Shown here: in pieces, positions 60,781 through 64,000 of the stretch | Layout: the number at the start of each line of letters is the position of its first letter | Numbering within the stretch: position 1 is the first letter of the stretch | Origin: Dryobates pubescens | Lineage: Eukaryota > Chordata > Aves > Piciformes > Picidae | Assembly: GCF_014839835.1 (NCBI RefSeq) | Contig: NC_071616.1 | Coordinates: 37,217,307-37,281,306 of the forward strand | DNA length: 64,000 bases | Direction: 5' to 3' | Program-made: the position numbers and the translations under genes | The notes under the pieces: generated by a model | Databases searched by the model: none | What the model was told of the DNA's origin: nothing | Seen by the model: only the letters and a program-made list of their open reading frames with translations

Positions 60781-63700
60781 GTCGTGTTCTGTAGTTTGAT
60801 GGCGAATATAAACGCAGATCTTCAGCGGGTAAGCGGCTAGTCGATATGCAGCGCAGATACAGCCGCAATAATAAAAACTTATTCGTTGTTTTGAAGGACG
60901 AGGGAATGTGGCTCAAAACGAGCAAGTGAAAAGCTGGGGATTTTCAATTCGATGTCCCTTTTAGCACCTTGCTGGTGTAAGCCTCACTACAGACAGTCTT
61001 TAAACCTCATGACTGAAAGATAATTAGCATGAGAAATTAGTGGAGGGGTTAAAATTACAGCGCTGGCGCTTTTCTGGAGGAAAAGGGATGTATTATTGCC
61101 CCACCATCGTACTTTCGTCTTTCCAGCTGTGAGGGGTGCTGCCTTTGAAAAGCTGGACTTGCATGCCAGCTCTCGTTATCTCCTAAACTGAGATTTGGTT
61201 CAGGTTTTATTAGGAGGAGGGTTTTGTGTGTGTTTGTTTGAAAAAAAGCTTCAGACATAGGAGCTTCTTGATCAAATTGAATTAAAATAGTAGAAATATT
61301 TTCCTGTGGCTTGGACTTCAGATGTGTTTAGATCCTGCTTTTCCACAGCGTTACACAGGTTAGGTAATTTTCTCAGGTTGAACTTCTTTAAAATGAAAAT
61401 ACTGGCATTCTTTTTACCCTGTGTGGGTGTGATCAAGATTTATTTAAAAAGAATTTAAAATCCTAATATATGGCCTCTAGTCAGCACCTAGGGCAGAAAA
61501 GCAAGAATATTACACTTAAGTTATGATGTGCTTGGAAAACCATGAAGCTCTGAGGACAGGAAATGGTTAATATTATTTCCCTTCATTGTGCATATAGTTT
61601 CAAATGCCAAAAAAACCCCAACAAACAGCTGCAAGTATTTCAAGGTATATTTAGGATGCATTGTAGATTGCCTTTGGAAAACTGTCTGCAACTGAGTCAT
61701 GGTCTGGTCACAGCCCCTCTTTGATTCTGGAGGAATTAGAGAGTGGATTGAGGCCTTCCCTGCTTCTTTATTTTGAACTGTAGCGAGAGAACTTTAAATG
61801 TAATTCCTGGGTGGTTTGAAATGAATGCAAATGCGGTACATGAAGTCTCATTTTCAGTTCCTCTGCTGTGCCTAGCAGGTACTTCCTGTAGTGCAACTGC
61901 AGTGTTTGAGAGTTACAAACCTTACTTCTAAAAATGGCTCATCAGTCCCAGCTCCTCTTTATCTCAATTTATTTCTTGCTGTGTGAGTCCTTGGTGTGCA
62001 AATAATCTGTCTTGGATTGATCTTAACCGTTGAATCTTTGGGAAATCCAGTTAATGTTGCAAGTGGAAAAATGCTGAAGAGATGTTGGTGATTATCTGAG
62101 GCAAGAATAACTACGTGGACTTTGAATTTTAAAATGAACAGTATCTGCAGGAGACCTTGCCTGAGGTTTGTTTTTTTTTTGCTGGAAAAACGAGAATGTT
62201 GGTGGTTTTTTTTTTAGTCTGCCTCAGAAAAACGTGAGCCTGTCAAAATTAAATGCGTTCTGAGAAGACTTTTGGTGCGCTTTTTCTTCTGCAAAAGCTT
62301 CGTTCTCCGTGTCCTTGTTTGAAACTTGTACAAGGACGCTTGCTTTCTAAAGTAGTTCTTACTGATTCTGCATGCACAGAGTGGCTCAGGACTGCATGAA
62401 AATACTCTGTAGAAGTAGTCGTTTCACCAGTACCTCTCCTCTGGTTGATTAGTGTCACTTTGGTCATAAGGGAGAGGTGAAAAGTTATCAACTTTGATTT
62501 TTTTAATTTCATTTAGTTTTTACTGTATTTTCTTGCTGCCCTGCAGCTGCCTTGCATGCTGCTTTTTTCTTTTGAAATGAGGAATGTATGACTGAGGAAC
62601 ATGGCATACCTGGTTATTACAGCAGGCTTCTTTTTTTTCCATGTGTGTTAAAAAAACTAGGGTGAGAGAATTCATGTGAAACGCTTGACCTCTTGATTCA
62701 GATTTACTTTCTGAAGAGAGTTAATTTTCCCCCTTTACCAGAGAAGATTTTTTTGTTGGTTGTATTGCTTTTCCTGCAAGGTAACTACTTTGCATTTAGT
62801 TTGCATGTAGAACATAGGGTTTTAGCTCTTGAAGTAGACTTTTGAGATTGAAACAAGGAGGGGAGGGGCATTAGCATATACCAAATTGCTGCTTAGTCCT
62901 TACTGTGACTGCACGTCTGAACTGCAGACATTGTCACCTGCTTGATGGTGTATTTGTTCAAGTAATGACTGCAGCCCAGTCACTTTATTTCTCTGCTTCT
63001 GTTGATTCATCCATAGCTCGAGGATAATTAACAATTTCTTCTTGTGTTTGCTGTTTGCATTGTTTACATCCCATACGTGGGATATCTACTGTAATTTCCA
63101 AAATCATGGAAACAGCACTGATTTCTTCAGTGTCTGAATCCCTGTAAACGCATTCTTCTTGGAATTAAGTTTAAAGCTGGATGGTTCTTTCATAACTCCT
63201 GTGAGCTCTTATGACAGCTTTTTGGCAGAGAGGTTGAAAGAACTTCCATCTTACACTTCAGAACTAGGGAGGGAGAAATCTACTTTTGTGAAACATTATG
63301 CTGTTTCTTAACTGTGTAGTCTTGTGTAGGCTTTTAAATGTCTTATTAAGCAATATAGTAGCAAACCCCCTTCTTGCAGGAAAAAAAAACCCCAGCTTTA
63401 GAATTCACTGGTCTCTTCCAGTCAGATGTGTTCTATGTGCGAAAAGTAATGACTAAAAATAATTTCTAGATGCCCTTTTGGGTAGAGGAGAATGATGTTA
63501 GTTTTGCCAATAAAAGTATGTTCTCTACAACTTGCCCTTTTATAAGAAAATCTATGGTAAGTCTAGAAAAATATTTTGGAGTGACCTTTAATTGTGATGG
63601 AATGAAGGAAATACCCACTTGTCTGCAATTTGGTTTGAAACCAATTGATAATATTCTGCCAAGTATCACTGCTGACAGCTAGTTATCATCCCAGAAGGTA

Positions 63701-64000
63701 CATTCAAGGTCTTCCTCGTATTTGAGGTAGAGCTCAAGGTGCAAACAATTTTGCTAAGTGGCAGCATATTACTCCCAAAATGTAGTTTTAATAGTGCCAG
63801 GACCATGATGAGCTCTGAAAATCTATCATTTATTTAATTAAAAGGTGCTAAAGTAGCATTTATGGTGCTCTGTAACTTTTGTATGAGCTGTTGTGTTTAT
63901 GACTGTAAATGAGGCAGAAGAATGAGGCATGCTATTGTTTAAACAGTTGATGTTCTACTTCCTATTTAAAAATAAGAGGGGGCAGATGGGATAATCTGTA
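60454..64000 (+). other. FBXO33: FBXO33 intron 1 (continues outside)
   Basis: More than 3.5 kb after the FBXO33 donor. The first 300 bases are still GC-rich. I see no CR1, no further exon and no RNA gene in the rest. Confidence 0.75.

Overview
The window is ordinary nuclear DNA from a bird. All genes are split by GT-AG introns and the proteins are close to vertebrate orthologues. The repeats are mostly 5'-truncated CR1 LINEs, plus one solo LTR of the type common in non-galliform birds. The dominant CR1 type (3' tails of the kind ATTCTATGATTCT or AATAGAATAGAATT) is abundant here. That hints at a CR1-rich lineage such as woodpeckers or their relatives, but I cannot prove the order from this window.

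Layout. 1-16,600: the last ten coding exons of ENTPD5 (+) and a long 3' UTR. 16,996-26,575: complete COQ6 (-), twelve exons, tail to tail with ENTPD5. 26,370-26,900: a CpG-rich two-way promoter shared by COQ6 and FAM161B. 27,004-34,051: complete FAM161B (+), eight coding exons. 36,988-54,960: ZNF410 (-), nine recognised coding exons from the start codon through all five zinc fingers; the last C-terminal coding part was not found. 55,890-56,830: the ZNF410 CpG island. 59,090-60,780: a second CpG island holding exon 1 of FBXO33 (+), whose first intron runs off the window.

ENTPD5-COQ6-FAM161B-ZNF410 is the human 14q24.3 block, in the same relative order and orientation. FBXO33 is not next to it in human (it lies in 14q21), and the expected neighbour PTGR2 is not recognisable here. 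The ZNF410/FBXO33 junction is therefore a rearrangement breakpoint relative to mammals. The genes do not form a pathway: ENTPD5 is an ER nucleoside diphosphatase, COQ6 a mitochondrial ubiquinone hydroxylase, FAM161B a microtubule/cilium-type coiled-coil protein, ZNF410 a DNA-binding activator and FBXO33 an SCF substrate adaptor.

I found no convincing new multi-gene system. The most notable non-genic structures are a 129+129 bp hairpin-forming inverted repeat in a ZNF410 intron, a 47-bp minisatellite of about 21 units in a COQ6 intron, CR1 copies close to splice sites (one inside another CR1), and an old LTR-like family in four copies. Exon limits were read by eye from splice signals and remembered human proteins. 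Reading-frame phase is consistent across every junction of all five genes.
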